Source: an uncultured Pelagibacteraceae bacterium
GTDB taxonomy: Bacteria; Pseudomonadota; Alphaproteobacteria; Pelagibacterales; Pelagibacteraceae
DNA: 64,000 bases
Direction of reading: 5' to 3'
NCBI GenBank assembly: GCA_902541285.1
Contig: CACBQD010000004.1
Location: forward strand, 1 to 64,000
Made by a program: the position numbers and the translations under genes
In this document: one piece after another, positions 8,800 through 16,589 of the stretch
How the letters are laid out: each line of letters opens with the position of its first letter
Position numbering within the stretch: position 1 is the stretch's first letter
Notes under the pieces: generated by a model
What the model was told of the DNA's origin: nothing
What the model saw: the letters and a program-made list of their open reading frames with translations, nothing else
Database searches by the model: none

Positions 8800-10161
8800 A
8801 TGAATCGAAACATAATTATGAGTTCAGAAAAACCTCAAATACCAAATTCTTTAAATGAACATTGGATGCCATTTACATCTAATAGAGATTTTAAAGAGTC
8901 TCCAAGATTAATTGTAGAAGCAAAAGGTGTTTATTTAAAAAATCATCAAGGTCAAACTCAGATAGATGCAAGCTCGGGATTATTTTGCAATCCTTTAGGT
9001 CATGGAAGAGAAGAAATTATTAATGCAATTACAAATCAATTAAAAAAATTAGACTATGCTCAACCATTTCAACAAGGTTTTGGAGGTTCATTTGAACTTG
9101 CAACAAAAATTTCAAAACATACACCAGGGAATTTAAATAGAATTTTTTATACAATTTGTGGATCTACTGCTGTTGAGACTGCAATAAAAATTGCAGTTGC
9201 ATATCATAAAGCAAGAGGTGAAGGACATAGATTTAGGTTTGTTGGAAGAGAAAGAGGCTATCATGGAATGAATATCGGAGCTACTTCTGTTGGCGGAATG
9301 ATTAACAACGTGAAAACATTTGCCAATGTTTTGATGCCAGGTGTTCTTCATATGAGACATACACATTTACCAGAACATAAATTTGTTTCTGGTCAACCTG
9401 AAACTGGTGCGGAAATGGCAGAAGACCTTGAGAGAATTTGTACAAATTTTGGCTCAGAAAATATAGCAGCTTGCATTGTTGAACCAATTGCTGGATCAAC
9501 AGGAACTTTAGTTCCACCAAAAGGATATTTGCAAAGACTAAGAGAAATTTGCGATAAGCATGGTATTTTATTAGTTTTTGACGAAGTTATTACAGGTTGG
9601 GGAAGAACAGGTTCGCCTTTTGCATCTCAAGAATACGGAGTTACACCTGATATTATAACAATGGCTAAAGCTACAACAAATGGAATAAGTCCTTTAGGTG
9701 CAGTTGCGTGTAAAGAAGAGATTTATGACACAGTTATGGATGGATCTCCAAAAGGAACAATAGAATTATTTCATGGTTACACTTACTCTGGTATTCCTGT
9801 CTCAGTAGCTGCAGGCTTAGCGGTTCAAGATATTTTTGAAAAAGATGATATCTTTAATAGAGCAAAAAATTTATCTCCATATTTCCAAGAAGGTTTAATG
9901 TCTTTAAAAGATATTGATGTTGTTGATAACATAAGAGGTTATGGAATGATGGGTGGTATTGATATTAAAATGCATAAAAAACCTGGCGCAGCAGGATTTA
10001 CATGTTTCAAACACTGTTATGATGCAGGGGTTAACTTTAAAGCGACAGGAGATTGTTTAATTATTGCTCCAATGTTTATCTGTGAAAAAAAACATATTGA
10101 TGAAATAATCGAGAAACTAAGAACTGGTATTACAAACTATTCAAAAAGCAAAAAAAATTAA
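8800..10161 (+). CDS. tpa: Taurine-pyruvate aminotransferase
   Basis: This 453-residue class III PLP aminotransferase transfers the taurine amino group to pyruvate, giving sulfoacetaldehyde and alanine. The PLP motif FDEVITGWGRTG is near residue 262 and the Schiff-base lysine is in MAKATTNG near residue 290. The class is clear from sequence. Specificity for taurine is inferred from divergence with tauABC, the alanine dehydrogenase 9 bases downstream, and xsc elsewhere in the window. An alternative start is the in-frame ATG at 8818; neither start has a convincing ribosome site. Confidence 0.87.
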   Translation: MNRNIIMSSEKPQIPNSLNEHWMPFTSNRDFKESPRLIVEAKGVYLKNHQGQTQIDASSGLFCNPLGHGREEIINAITNQLKKLDYAQPFQQGFGGSFELATKISKHTPGNLNRIFYTICGSTAVETAIKIAVAYHKARGEGHRFRFVGRERGYHGMNIGATSVGGMINNVKTFANVLMPGVLHMRHTHLPEHKFVSGQPETGAEMAEDLERICTNFGSENIAACIVEPIAGSTGTLVPPKGYLQRLREICDKHGILLVFDEVITGWGRTGSPFASQEYGVTPDIITMAKATTNGISPLGAVACKEEIYDTVMDGSPKGTIELFHGYTYSGIPVSVAAGLAVQDIFEKDDIFNRAKNLSPYFQEGLMSLKDIDVVDNIRGYGMMGGIDIKMHKKPGAAGFTCFKHCYDAGVNFKATGDCLIIAPMFICEKKHIDEIIEKLRTGITNYSKSKKN

Positions 10162-10170
10162 TTTAATTCT

Positions 10171-11289
10171 ATGAAAATCGGGGTTCCAAAAGAAATAAAG
10201 CCTCAAGAAAATAGAATTGGACTCACTCCCGAAAGTGTAAAGGCATTAACCTCTAATGGCCATGAAGTTTTAATTGAAAATAACGGAGGTTTTGAAGCAG
10301 GATTTGAAAACGATCATTACGTATCAAGCGGAGCAAAAATAGTTAATACAGCTGAAGATATATTTAACGACTCTGACATCATCGTTAAAGTTAAAGAGCC
10401 ACAATCTAGTGAAGTAAAAATGATAAGAGAAAATCAAGTTGTCTTTACATATCTTCATCTTGCTGCAGCTAAGGAACTGACACAAGGCTTAATAGACAGC
10501 AAATCAATATGCATCGCTTATGAAACAGTCACAGATAACAACGGAAGACTTCCTTTGCTAGCACCAATGAGTGCAGTAGCCGGAAGAATGTCAGTTCAAG
10601 CAGGTGCACATTGTTTAGAAAAAAATCAAAAAGGTCGTGGTCTTTTGTTAGGAGGAGCACCTGGCGTAGAGCCTGGAAATGTTGTTATACTTGGAGGTGG
10701 AGTAGTAGGAGAAAATGCTGCTATAATTGCAACAGGCATGAAAGCCAAGGTTAACATTGTAGATAAATCTGAAAAAAGATTAAACGAACTTTCCCAAATA
10801 TTTGGAGACAAAATAATTCCCAACTTAAGTGATAAAACTGATTTAGAAGAATTAATTTCTGAATCTGATTTGTTAGTAGGTGGAGTTTTGATACCGGGTG
10901 CTGAGGCACCAAAATTAGTTACAAAGAATATGTTAAAAAAAATGAAAAGGGGATCAGTAATTGTAGATGTTGCAATTGATCAAGGAGGATGTGTTGAAAC
11001 CAGTAAACCGACTACTTTTGCAGAACCAACTTTTATAATAGATGATATAATTCATTATTGTGTTGCAAATATGCCCGGTGGTGTTCCTAGAACATCAACA
11101 ATTGCATTGAATAAAGCAACTCTTCCTTTTTTATCTAAACTTGCAAAAGATGGGTACTTAAAAGCTTTAAATGATGATCAAAATTTTCAAGCAGGATTAA
11201 ATGTATTTAAAGGAGGTGTTACTCATAAAGCTGTAGCTGATGTATTTGGTCATGATTATTTACCAGCTCAAAAAGCATTGCTTAATTAA
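10171..11289 (+). CDS. ald: Alanine dehydrogenase
   Basis: This 372-residue NAD-dependent enzyme oxidises L-alanine to pyruvate and ammonium. The N-terminus KIGVPKEIKPQENRIGLTP is characteristic of the Ald/PntA family, and the Rossmann motif GGGVVGENAA is near residue 173. Next to tpa it would regenerate the pyruvate acceptor and release the taurine nitrogen as ammonium. It starts 9 bases after the tpa stop in the same operon. Length and motifs are normal for the family. Confidence 0.93.
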   Translation: MKIGVPKEIKPQENRIGLTPESVKALTSNGHEVLIENNGGFEAGFENDHYVSSGAKIVNTAEDIFNDSDIIVKVKEPQSSEVKMIRENQVVFTYLHLAAAKELTQGLIDSKSICIAYETVTDNNGRLPLLAPMSAVAGRMSVQAGAHCLEKNQKGRGLLLGGAPGVEPGNVVILGGGVVGENAAIIATGMKAKVNIVDKSEKRLNELSQIFGDKIIPNLSDKTDLEELISESDLLVGGVLIPGAEAPKLVTKNMLKKMKRGSVIVDVAIDQGGCVETSKPTTFAEPTFIIDDIIHYCVANMPGGVPRTSTIALNKATLPFLSKLAKDGYLKALNDDQNFQAGLNVFKGGVTHKAVADVFGHDYLPAQKALLN

Positions 11290-11415
11290 AATCCCTAATT
11301 TTTCTTGCTTTTTCATAAATTGACAAAAAAAAAATTAATTCTATATAGCAGTCATAATTTAAAAAATTATTCCTGAATTTAACATTCATTTATTTCTCTC
11401 TTTTTTGTTGAATTC

Positions 11416-11435
11416 ACCTCCTCGAAAGGGGAGGT
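11416..11435 (+). other. GAAA-tetraloop hairpin between convergent genes
   Basis: Eight-base arms ACCTCCTC and GGGGAGGT close a GAAA tetraloop. All eight pairs form in a plus-strand RNA (one G-U), and fewer form in the minus-strand RNA. It lies 127 bases after ald and just beyond the end of the convergent thioredoxin-like gene. No T-run follows on either strand, so it is not a standard intrinsic terminator. It may be an mRNA 3'-end stabiliser. The rest of the 155-base spacer shows nothing recognisable. Confidence 0.45.
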
Positions 11436-11444
11436 AAAAAGGAA

Positions 11445-11819
11445 TTATATCCCTTTGTTTATTAAATTATATATTTGGTCTTTGTCAGTTAAACCAATTT
11501 CTCTTGCTACTTCACTTTCACCTTTAAAAACTACTATTGTAGTCCAATAATTTACACCTAAAGCTTTAGCAATATCTTCATGTTCTGTTTGCTCATAGAA
11601 TAAAAATTCTACATCCTTAAAGTCTTTCATTGCTTGATCGAAAACTTTTGTTTGTGCTGCGCAAGTTGAACAATATTCATTCCAAGAATTAATTACAATT
11701 GTTTTACCTGATTTTTGAATTTCAAATAATTTTTTCAGATCAAAGTTTGTGGTTTTTTCAAAACCAAATGAGATATTTGGTATCAAGAATAAAATAAGAA
11801 AGACAAAATATTTTTTCAT
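11445..11819 (-). CDS. Periplasmic thioredoxin-fold protein
   Basis: This 124-residue protein has an N-terminal signal peptide (about residues 1-19). The thioredoxin-like active site CSTC is at residues 50-53 inside NSWNEYCSTC, and a later YWTTIVVFKG segment matches the cis-proline region, although proline itself is replaced. It probably acts as a thiol-disulfide carrier or reductant in the periplasm. The gene follows the cytochrome b561 gene by 13 bases on the minus strand, so the two may be cotranscribed and the thioredoxin could be a partner of the membrane cytochrome. The substrate is unknown. Confidence 0.7.
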   Translation of the reverse strand: MKKYFVFLILFLIPNISFGFEKTTNFDLKKLFEIQKSGKTIVINSWNEYCSTCAAQTKVFDQAMKDFKDVEFLFYEQTEHEDIAKALGVNYWTTIVVFKGESEVAREIGLTDKDQIYNLINKGI

Positions 11820-11832
11820 GAGCTCTATTTAA

Positions 11833-12360
11833 TTATCTGGTCATTCTTTTCAAGATGTTTTCTTTCAAAAATATTTGATGAAACAAAACTGCAAAAATAT
11901 GCAATGAGATTAAAACTATTAATGTATAATTTGAAATAACGTGAACATTGTAAAATTGATCTGCTAAATCAAAGTTATCTTCAATCCTTAATTTAAAAAT
12001 AAAAAAATTTAGTTTTTCACCATTAAATAGCTTTTTTAAAATTCCTGATGTTGTTATTGTTAAAAGTGCGACATAAAGAGCGAAATGATTCAATTTCGCA
12101 ATCAAGTTTTGTCCAAAGAATGCCTCAGGCATTAGTTTTGGGGACTTGCTAAAAAATTTATAAATTAACCTAAATAGAGTTATGTAAAATATAAATATCC
12201 CAACAATTACGTGCACATTTTCTATAGTTATTCTTAAATCCGAAAAATCCAATCTGACTAAAATAAACCCCATTGGTATCTGAGCAATTAGAAGGAGCAA
12301 AGTGAACCAATGGAAAAATTTAGCTAACCAACTATATCGTAATGTTATACTATTCGACAT
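11833..12360 (-). CDS. Cytochrome b561-family membrane protein
   Basis: This 175-residue protein has four predicted membrane helices, as in the diheme CybB/b561 family. Conserved histidines appear in helix 1 (AKFFHWFTLL), helix 2 (ENVHVIVG), helix 3 (LNHFALY) and helix 4 (LISLHIFAVLFHQ). It likely moves electrons between quinone and periplasmic carriers. Its ATG overlaps the ATG of the divergent cytochrome c' gene within the palindrome CATG (12358-12361). The neighbouring thioredoxin and c-type cytochrome genes suggest a small periplasmic redox chain. Confidence 0.82.
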   Translation of the reverse strand: MSNSITLRYSWLAKFFHWFTLLLLIAQIPMGFILVRLDFSDLRITIENVHVIVGIFIFYITLFRLIYKFFSKSPKLMPEAFFGQNLIAKLNHFALYVALLTITTSGILKKLFNGEKLNFFIFKLRIEDNFDLADQFYNVHVISNYTLIVLISLHIFAVLFHQIFLKENILKRMTR

Positions 12361-12823
12361 GAGCTATTTTATAAAAATAAATAATATTTTCAAAATAATG
12401 TTTATTGTAGTACTTTCTTTTTCATTTAATTCTAATGTTTTATCAGAAGAAAGTGCAAAAGACATTATAAAGAAAAGAAAATCTTTATTCAGTCAAAATT
12501 ATAAACTAGCAAAAAGAATTAGTATTTTACTTAACGAAGTTGAAATTGAGGACTCAAAAAAACTGATGATTAGAATGAGTGATAATTATTTAGAATTACT
12601 AAATTTATTTCCAGAAAATACAAAAGAGGGACATGGAACAGAGGCTTTACCAATTATTTGGGAAGAAAAAGATGAATTTAATGCTCTAATGAAAAAATCA
12701 TCTGATCAAATGATAAAGCTAGCTTCAATTATCGAAGACCAAGATGATTTTAGAGCAGCTTTGAAACAATATATGTGGTCGAGCTGTAAAGCTTGTCATA
12801 GCAGATATAGGGCTCCACACTAA
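12359..12823 (+). CDS. Cytochrome c' (class II) family protein
   Basis: Starting at the ATG at 12359 the product has about 154 residues. An N-terminal signal peptide (basic, then FIVVLSFSFNSNVLS) is followed by an all-helical domain, and the heme site CKACH lies near the C-terminus (SSCKACHSRYR), the hallmark of class II cytochromes c. An upstream TTG-type extension to 12302 would lie inside the divergent cytochrome gene and is unlikely. An ATG at 12398 is a second possible start. The stop codon overlaps the next gene by one base. It probably works with the following monoheme cytochrome and the b561 protein. Confidence 0.75.
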   Translation: MSYFIKINNIFKIMFIVVLSFSFNSNVLSEESAKDIIKKRKSLFSQNYKLAKRISILLNEVEIEDSKKLMIRMSDNYLELLNLFPENTKEGHGTEALPIIWEEKDEFNALMKKSSDQMIKLASIIEDQDDFRAALKQYMWSSCKACHSRYRAPH

Positions 12824-13251
12824 TGAAAAAGTATTTTTTTATTTTTATTGTTTTATTTTATGCAGATACTGCTTTCTCTCATTCGCACTACCCCATAACT
12901 AGAGATTCATTAGAAGCAATTAAAAGTGGCAAGATATTATACAATCAATATTGTGTTTCTTGTCACCAAGCAAATTTAGCTGGAGCTACAAATTGGCAAG
13001 GTTTAGATGAAGATGGGCATAGAAAAGCACCCCCTTTAAATGGAACTGGTCATACTTGGCATCATACAGATGAGTTACTACATAGAATGATAAAGTATGG
13101 ATTTGCTAAATTGATAAAAAATTATGAAGGCAAGATGATGGGTTTTGGTGACAAAATAAGTGATGAAGGTATTGATAACATTCTTTCGTACATTAAATCT
13201 TATTGGAAAGATGATATTTATGAATATCATTTAGAAATGAGCAAACAATGA
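12823..13251 (+). CDS. Monoheme class I cytochrome c, periplasmic
   Basis: This 142-residue secreted protein has a signal peptide (about 1-19) and the heme motif CVSCH near residues 44-48. A methionine-containing segment (GKMMGFGDKISDEGID) acts as the likely sixth-ligand region, followed by a final helix NILSYIKSYW. The layout is typical of small class I cytochromes c. It overlaps the cytochrome c' gene at its start (TAATG) and the DUF4396 gene at its end by four bases, so the three form an operon. It is probably an electron carrier to a terminal oxidase. Confidence 0.82.
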   Translation: MKKYFFIFIVLFYADTAFSHSHYPITRDSLEAIKSGKILYNQYCVSCHQANLAGATNWQGLDEDGHRKAPPLNGTGHTWHHTDELLHRMIKYGFAKLIKNYEGKMMGFGDKISDEGIDNILSYIKSYWKDDIYEYHLEMSKQ

Positions 13252-13691
13252 GTTCAGAAGCAATTAATTTTAATTGGTCATGCAAGCATACTTGGAAAAG
13301 AAGCGCAAAAAATACTGCTTGGTGTTTACTAGGCTGTGCAATTGGTGACTTTGGAACTATATTGTATTTTCAGATAACAGGAATTCCCTGGCCTGTTTTA
13401 GCCATCATGACTTTAGCAATTATAAATGGTTTGATTACAAGTATTATTTTAGAAACTATAATTTTATTAAGACAAAAACTTGATTTTTCCAAAGCATTAA
13501 AGACTGCGCTTGGTATGAGCTTTATATCAATGGTCAGTATGGAAATAGCCATGAACCTCACAGATGTAATTTTAACAGGTGGAGCTATTTTAAATTGGTG
13601 GGTAGTACCAATAATGCTTTTAGTTGGATTTTTAACTCCATGGCCATACAATTATTGGAGATTAAAAAAATATAATATTGCTTGTCACTAA
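13248..13691 (+). CDS. DUF4396 family membrane protein
   Basis: This 147-residue protein has four hydrophobic segments and the pattern SFISMVSMEIAMNLTD, which resembles the DUF4396 family of unknown function. Cysteines and histidines near the N-terminus (NWSCKHTWKR) and the WCLLGCAIGD segment could bind metal, but this is conjecture. It overlaps the preceding cytochrome gene by four bases (ATGA) and is therefore cotranslated with it, suggesting a role in the same redox or metal-handling unit. Confidence 0.7.
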   Translation: MSSEAINFNWSCKHTWKRSAKNTAWCLLGCAIGDFGTILYFQITGIPWPVLAIMTLAIINGLITSIILETIILLRQKLDFSKALKTALGMSFISMVSMEIAMNLTDVILTGGAILNWWVVPIMLLVGFLTPWPYNYWRLKKYNIACH

Positions 13692-13724
13692 AAACATCTC
13701 TATATCAAATTAAGACCTCAGATA

Positions 13725-14660
13725 ATGACTAAAGATTTAATAACAATTGATAGCCTTTCAAAGGTATACGACAATGGATTTAGCGCTTTAAAAACTGTTA
13801 ATTTAAATATAAAGCAAGGTGAAATTATTGCTATGCTTGGACCAAATGGAGCTGGCAAAACTACACTGATAAGTATTGTATGTGGTATAGTTAAACCAAC
13901 TTCTGGAGTAATTACAGTAGATGGTTTTGATATTATAAAAGATTATAGAGAAACAAGATCAAGAATAGGACTGGTCCCCCAAGAAATTTCACTAGAACAA
14001 TTTGAAACAGTGTTTAACAATGTTTCATATTCAAGAGGCTTATACGGAAAAAAACCAAACCCCCAACATATAGAAAAAGTTCTAAAAGATTTTAGTTTAT
14101 GGGATAAAAAAGATTTAAGGTTAAATCAGCTTTCAGGAGGAATGAAAAGACGTGTAATGATAGCAAAAGCATTATCTCATGAACCTTCGATATTATTTCT
14201 TGATGAACCAACGGCAGGCGTAGATGTAGAATTGAGAAAAGATATGTGGAAAGTTGTAGAGGGATTAAGGAAAACTGGAGTAACTATAATATTAACAACA
14301 CACTATATTGAAGAAGCAGAGGCAATCGCGGACCGAGTTGCAGTAATTAATCAAGGAGAAATCATTGTTGTTGATAATAAAATAGATTTATTAAAAAAGA
14401 TGGGTCATAAAAAATTAACAATTGAATTACAAGATAAAGTCGAAAAAATTCCATCAGAACTTGATGAATATAATCTATCAATCTCTAATGATAATTATTC
14501 ATTAATTTACAACTATAACTTACATGCAGAGAGAACAGGTATCACAAAGATGCTTCAAGATTTAAAAAATGCAGGTTTGAGGATGAGAGATTTAAAAACA
14601 GAGCAAAATAATCTTGAAAAGATTTTTGTGACATTGGTAAAGGAAAATAATGAGGATTAA
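13725..14660 (+). CDS. ABC-2 type exporter ATP-binding protein (YadG-like)
   Basis: This 311-residue ATPase has Walker A GPNGAGKTT near residue 38, signature LSGGMKRR near 137, and Walker B ILFLDEPTAGVD near 157. The GAGKTT form and LSGGMKRR signature are typical of ABC-2 exporters of the CcmA/YadG group. It overlaps the permease gene by 11 bases. The exported substrate is unknown. The C-terminal tail (from about 225) is a short extra domain common in this group. Confidence 0.88.
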   Translation: MTKDLITIDSLSKVYDNGFSALKTVNLNIKQGEIIAMLGPNGAGKTTLISIVCGIVKPTSGVITVDGFDIIKDYRETRSRIGLVPQEISLEQFETVFNNVSYSRGLYGKKPNPQHIEKVLKDFSLWDKKDLRLNQLSGGMKRRVMIAKALSHEPSILFLDEPTAGVDVELRKDMWKVVEGLRKTGVTIILTTHYIEEAEAIADRVAVINQGEIIVVDNKIDLLKKMGHKKLTIELQDKVEKIPSELDEYNLSISNDNYSLIYNYNLHAERTGITKMLQDLKNAGLRMRDLKTEQNNLEKIFVTLVKENNED

Positions 14661-15417
14661 TTTTTACGCATTAAGAGCAATTTATTTTCATGAAATGGAT
14701 CGATTTAGAAGAACATTAATACAATCTCTTCTTTCTCCAGTTTTATCTACTTCATTATACTTTATAGTATTCGGCTCGGTAATCGGGGATTATGTACAAA
14801 AAATTGATGGCATTAGTTATGGCTCTTATATAGTTCCAGGATTATTGATGTTAACATTATTAACACAATCTATCAGTAACACTTCTTTTGGAATTTTTTT
14901 TCCTAAATTTAATGGAACAATTTATGAAATTTTGGCAGCTCCAATTTCTACTGTAGAAATTGTAATTGCTTATGTTGGTGCAGGTGCAACTAAAACCTTA
15001 ATTGTTGCTGCAGTAATTTTCTGCACTTCACTTTTCTTTGCAGAAGTAAATGTAAAGTTTCCTTTACTAATGATTTTCTTATTAATTCTAGTTGCTTTTA
15101 CTTTTGCTTTGTTTGGGTTTTTAATTGGACTTCTTAGTAAAAATTTCGAGCAAATGTCTATAATACCAACAATTGTCATAACACCAATGGTATTCTTAGG
15201 TGGAAGTTTGTATTCGCTAGATATGCTCCCAAGTTTCTGGCAAACAGTCACTTATTTTAATCCTGTTGTATATTTAATTAATGGGCTGAGGTTTGCATTT
15301 TATGGAGTTTCTGATTTTGATATTTGGATAAGTATTTCAACAATGTTTATATTTTTAATTGCATGTGTAACTCTTGTCTCAATTATACTTAAAAAAGGTT
15401 ATAATATAAAAAATTAA
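14650..15417 (+). CDS. ABC-2 type exporter permease (YadH-like)
   Basis: This 255-residue integral membrane protein has about six hydrophobic segments, and the segment FLGGSLYSLDMLP near residue 184 is typical of ABC-2 permeases of the YadH/NodJ group. It pairs with the ATPase whose gene overlaps its start. A homodimer with two ATPase copies would form the exporter. Substrate unknown. Confidence 0.88.
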   Translation: MRINFYALRAIYFHEMDRFRRTLIQSLLSPVLSTSLYFIVFGSVIGDYVQKIDGISYGSYIVPGLLMLTLLTQSISNTSFGIFFPKFNGTIYEILAAPISTVEIVIAYVGAGATKTLIVAAVIFCTSLFFAEVNVKFPLLMIFLLILVAFTFALFGFLIGLLSKNFEQMSIIPTIVITPMVFLGGSLYSLDMLPSFWQTVTYFNPVVYLINGLRFAFYGVSDFDIWISISTMFIFLIACVTLVSIILKKGYNIKN

Positions 15418-15418
15418 T

Positions 15419-15586
15419 TTGACTGTTGACCAGATAATTCCTGCAATATTTTTAATATTAGTCTTAATATTAGTTCTACCTAATTTTCTCAGATCAAACT
15501 CAAATATTAAACAATTGATATCTAATTTTTCAATTTGGATAATAATTATACTTGTTATATTTGGATTGATGTATTTTTTGATGTAA
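15419..15586 (+). CDS. Small membrane protein (55 residues, TTG start)
   Basis: An open frame begins at a TTG two bases after the ABC-2 permease stop and ends at 15586. The product would be MTVDQIIPAIFL... with one hydrophobic helix near each end and a polar middle (LRSNSNIKQ). It lies in line with the exporter genes and is followed 8 bases later by another small membrane protein. I do not recognise a family. The non-ATG start makes it uncertain. Confidence 0.4.
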   Translation: MTVDQIIPAIFLILVLILVLPNFLRSNSNIKQLISNFSIWIIIILVIFGLMYFLM

Positions 15587-15594
15587 ATAGATTT

Positions 15595-15759
15595 ATGATT
15601 AAATTTATTCTTCCAGCAGTACTATTAATTTTTATTATTATTTTCTGGGAAAAAATTAATGAATTTTTATTAAGCAAATTTAAAATTAAACTCAATTACA
15701 TAGCTGTCATCATATTGGTTTTAATATTAGTGGTTTTATCTTTATTACTATATTTCTAA
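15595..15759 (+). CDS. Small membrane protein (54 residues)
   Basis: From the ATG at 15595 the product has two hydrophobic segments separated by a lysine-rich linker (SKFKIKLN). The frame could open further upstream at 15535, but that would overlap the preceding small gene. It lies 6 bases before the TauE/SafE gene and may be cotranscribed with it. I recognise no family and cannot suggest a function. Confidence 0.5.
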   Translation: MIKFILPAVLLIFIIIFWEKINEFLLSKFKIKLNYIAVIILVLILVVLSLLLYF

Positions 15760-15765
15760 TTTATA

Positions 15766-16509
15766 ATGGAGATAAATTTATTATTCTTTGTTAGCGTTGT
15801 TCCAGCTATCGTATTGTATGGAATTGCTAAATCAGGTTTAGGTGGATCAATATCATTAATTTCAGTTCCATTAATGACAGTAGTAATGCCATTAAATCAA
15901 GCACTTGCAATTATTTTACCAATATTAATTTTTTCAGACATTATTGCAGTTTATAGATTTAGAAGAGAGTTTGATTTTGGAACACTTAAATTAATAGTTC
16001 CATTTGCAGCTATTGGAATAATAATTGGCTCATTTACATTTACTTATTTTTCTGAGGATTTGCTTAAGTTAATAGTTGGAATAATGGGTTTTTTATTTTC
16101 TGGTCATTATTTTTTATTTAAAAAAGAAAAAACTATACCGGCAAAAAAAAACTTTTTTAAAGGGGCTATTTGTTCATCCATTGCCGGTTTTTCAAGTTTT
16201 TGTGTTCATGCGGGAGGAACTCCAACAAGTCTTTATTTGCTTCCACTAAGAATGAAAAAAGAAATTTATGTTGGCACAAGAATTATTTTTTTTAGTTGTG
16301 TTAATCTAATTAAGCTTCCTCTGTATGTTTATTTATCTATGATGAATTTTGATACTTTATATCAATCAGTTACTCTATTTCCCCTAGCGCTTATTGGTAT
16401 TTTTATAGGTTACAAATTACTTAAAATAATTGAGGAAAATTTATTTTATAATATCATTTACGCTTTAATTCTTGTTAGTAGCGCTAAGTTAATAATTGAT
16501 TTCATTTAA
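15766..16509 (+). CDS. TauE/SafE-family permease (putative sulfite/anion exporter)
   Basis: This 247-residue protein has about eight hydrophobic segments in two repeats. The first carries a GLGGSISLISVPLM motif and the second SFCVHAGGTPTSLYLLP, the paired glycine-rich signatures of TauE/SafE. Members export sulfite, sulfoacetate or other small anions across the inner membrane. Sulfite is a reasonable guess because the window encodes several sulfite-releasing enzymes, but this copy sits beside thiV rather than beside them. Length is normal for the family. Confidence 0.8.
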   Translation: MEINLLFFVSVVPAIVLYGIAKSGLGGSISLISVPLMTVVMPLNQALAIILPILIFSDIIAVYRFRREFDFGTLKLIVPFAAIGIIIGSFTFTYFSEDLLKLIVGIMGFLFSGHYFLFKKEKTIPAKKNFFKGAICSSIAGFSSFCVHAGGTPTSLYLLPLRMKKEIYVGTRIIFFSCVNLIKLPLYVYLSMMNFDTLYQSVTLFPLALIGIFIGYKLLKIIEENLFYNIIYALILVSSAKLIIDFI

Positions 16510-16524
16510 TCTTTGAAATAAGTT

Positions 16525-16589
16525 GTAAATGGGGTGCCAGATGGCTGAGAAATACCCTTAGAACCTGTCCGGTAATTCAGAAAGGGAAA
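16525..16589 (+). promoter_or_regulatory. TPP riboswitch (THI box), compact form
   Basis: The conserved blocks appear in order: GGGGTGC (16531), GGCTGAGA (16543-16550), ACCC, GAACCTG (16561-16567), CCGGTAAT (16569-16576) and AAAGGGA (about 16581-16587). The P3 arm is reduced to three base pairs (GCC-AGAT-GGC). The final GGGA lies 2 bases before the ATG at 16590 and is also the only ribosome-site candidate, so thiamine pyrophosphate binding should hide the start region and turn translation off. P1 is not obvious. Confidence 0.93.

Noticed and set aside
11416-11435. Intrinsic terminator for ald
   Set aside because: The hairpin is good but lacks a T-run on either strand, so I list it only as a hairpin.
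12302-12358. Longer N-terminus for the cytochrome c' gene
   Set aside because: The added residues lie within the cytochrome b561 gene and would bury the signal peptide.
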